DNA of 19,413 nucleotides from positions 1-19,413 of the forward strand of contig JBFWTJ010000027.1 of assembly GCA_050247895.1 (NCBI GenBank), written 5' to 3'. Within the stretch, counting starts at the first letter, position 1; each line of letters starts with the position of its first letter. This stretch comes from CAVPEW01 sp050247895. Lineage in GTDB: Bacteria > Actinomycetota > Acidimicrobiia > Acidimicrobiales > VFJN01. Under the pieces are notes generated by a model. The model saw only the letters and a program-made list of their open reading frames with translations, was not told the DNA's origin and did no database searches. This document shows, one piece after another, positions 18,709-19,413 of the stretch. The translations under genes and the position numbers were made by a program.

Positions 18709-19413
18709 TCAGGCCGGGCAGAGGTGGAGCGCCCCACCCCCGCCGACCGGACCGACCGAGCGGTCGGTCGCTTCCCCGGGTGCTCCCGCCGCGTCGAGGG
18801 CGAGGGTGCGGTACTCCCGAACGACCGGCCCCCACCACGAGCGCAGGGCCTGCTTCGCCTCGGATCCGCACCCTTCGGCGGGGTGGACGGCCCAGCGCAT
18901 CGAGGAGAGGTCGTGACGCCCCCGACGATCGGGGGCCACCACCCGCAGCGCCTCGAGCAGGTCGGGTTCGAGGTGCGTGTACGTGCACCGGTAGCGCTCG
19001 ATGCTGCGCAGCAGGCCGGCGACGTCGCCGGGCCGGCTGAAGACCACGCGGTGGCCCGCGTGCAGGGCGGCCCCGGCGAAGGTGACCCAGCTGGGGACGT
19101 GGGGCGCCACGGTGCAGAGGTGGACCTGTTCGCGGCCGGAGGGGATCCCGAAGGCGTCCAGGACCTGGGTGAGCCGGCCGGCCGCCTCGTCGGGGCCGAG
19201 CGCCGGCCTCGGGGCGACCGGCGGTGCGGCCGGCTCGGAGCCGAGGTGCAGGACCGAACCGGTCCGGCGTCCGACGGGCGTGGTGTCGGGGTGGGAGGCC
19301 AGCACCGTGCCGAGGTCGGTGAAGCCCCGGATGGGCCCGAGGGCGAGGCGGGCCGGCCGGTCGAGGCCCAGCCCGTCGGCCAGCGCGGTGGCCGGGCCCG
19401 AGTGCTGCTCGTG
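18709..19413 (-). CDS. Truncated, motif-poor AMP-binding (acyl-CoA-synthetase-like) protein, 5' end outside the window
   Basis: The frame runs from the window edge to TGA 18709-18711, showing 234 residues. The layout follows FadD-like enzymes. TGSVLHLGSEPAAPP lies where the P-loop (SGTTGxPKG) should be, but the motif is gone. VTFAGAALHAGHRVVFSRPGD, LLRSIERYRCTYTHLEPDLLEAL, DLSSMRWAVHPAEG and RSWWGPVVREY match the segment leading to the conserved TEG motif, which is replaced by RTLALDA. RSVGPVGGGGALHLC matches the GSVGRP region, then the protein stops. About 150 residues with the (Y/W)xTGD motif, hinge and catalytic lysine are missing. Adenylation activity is therefore unlikely. It could be a pseudogene or a repurposed scaffold. 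Codon use looks normal, which argues against recent decay. Confidence 0.72.
   Translation of the reverse strand, partial: HEQHSGPATALADGLGLDRPARLALGPIRGFTDLGTVLASHPDTTPVGRRTGSVLHLGSEPAAPPVAPRPALGPDEAAGRLTQVLDAFGIPSGREQVHLCTVAPHVPSWVTFAGAALHAGHRVVFSRPGDVAGLLRSIERYRCTYTHLEPDLLEALRVVAPDRRGRHDLSSMRWAVHPAEGCGSEAKQALRSWWGPVVREYRTLALDAAGAPGEATDRSVGPVGGGGALHLCPA

Noticed and set aside
1..19413. tRNA, rRNA, insertion sequences, integrase or toxin-antitoxin genes
   Set aside because: No cloverleaf-like segments, terminal inverted repeats with a transposase, integrase motifs or paired small toxin/antitoxin frames were recognised on either strand.

Overview
This window comes from the chromosome of a very GC-rich actinobacterium. 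I place it most likely in the class Acidimicrobiia (Iamia/Ilumatobacter-like), by inference. The grounds are: strong G/C bias at third codon positions and many GTG starts; a pafB-pafC ... tatA-tatC-helY order matching the actinobacterial arrangement known from Mycobacterium; a DUF4193-like acidic zinc-ribbon protein; and -10-like TANNNT boxes sitting 6-8 nt before many start codons, as expected for leaderless transcripts. I see no rRNA, tRNA, CRISPR array, insertion sequence or prophage gene. It reads as core chromosome with lineage-specific genes between conserved ones.

Layout. 1-2302: end of a DUF3866 protein, then two tandem WYL regulators (pafB, pafC; DNA-damage response). 2304-3622: type I signal peptidase (lepB) converging on a glycerophosphodiester phosphodiesterase; the two stop codons share one CTAG. 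3727-5396: a zinc-ribbon protein, a one-helix membrane protein, then tatA and tatC (Tat export). 5389-8969: a HelY-type DExH helicase with an acidic tandem-repeat tail, overlapping by 4 nt a protein that looks like a diacylglycerol-kinase-family fold without its kinase half. 9012-9034: a G-run tract with single-base loops. 9059-11943: an M20 amidohydrolase and a double-length ThyX-family protein. 12121-13305: a secreted four-LysM/M23 cell-wall hydrolase behind a good promoter and Shine-Dalgarno. 13432-15504: a DUF4193-like acidic zinc-ribbon protein, a helical protein of unknown function, a GNAT acetyltransferase and a Nudix hydrolase. 15509-16668: an enoyl-CoA hydratase divergent from a zinc-ribbon protein, with an inverted-repeat cluster and a candidate coupled leader peptide between them. 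16747-18594: a large disordered protein with an OB-like N-terminus. 18709-19413: an AMP-binding (acyl-CoA-synthetase-like) protein that has lost its signature motifs and C-terminal domain; its 5' end lies outside the window.

Themes. Envelope functions are prominent (lepB, tatA/tatC, LysM-M23, the phosphodiesterase, the lipid-kinase-like protein). Three proteins keep an enzyme fold but lack expected catalytic parts. Several genes end in acidic tails that grew by in-frame duplication. No clear defence or mobile system is visible. The most novel candidates are the pseudoenzyme-like proteins, the hairpin/G-run element at 8989-9034, and the regulatory architecture of 16282-16428.
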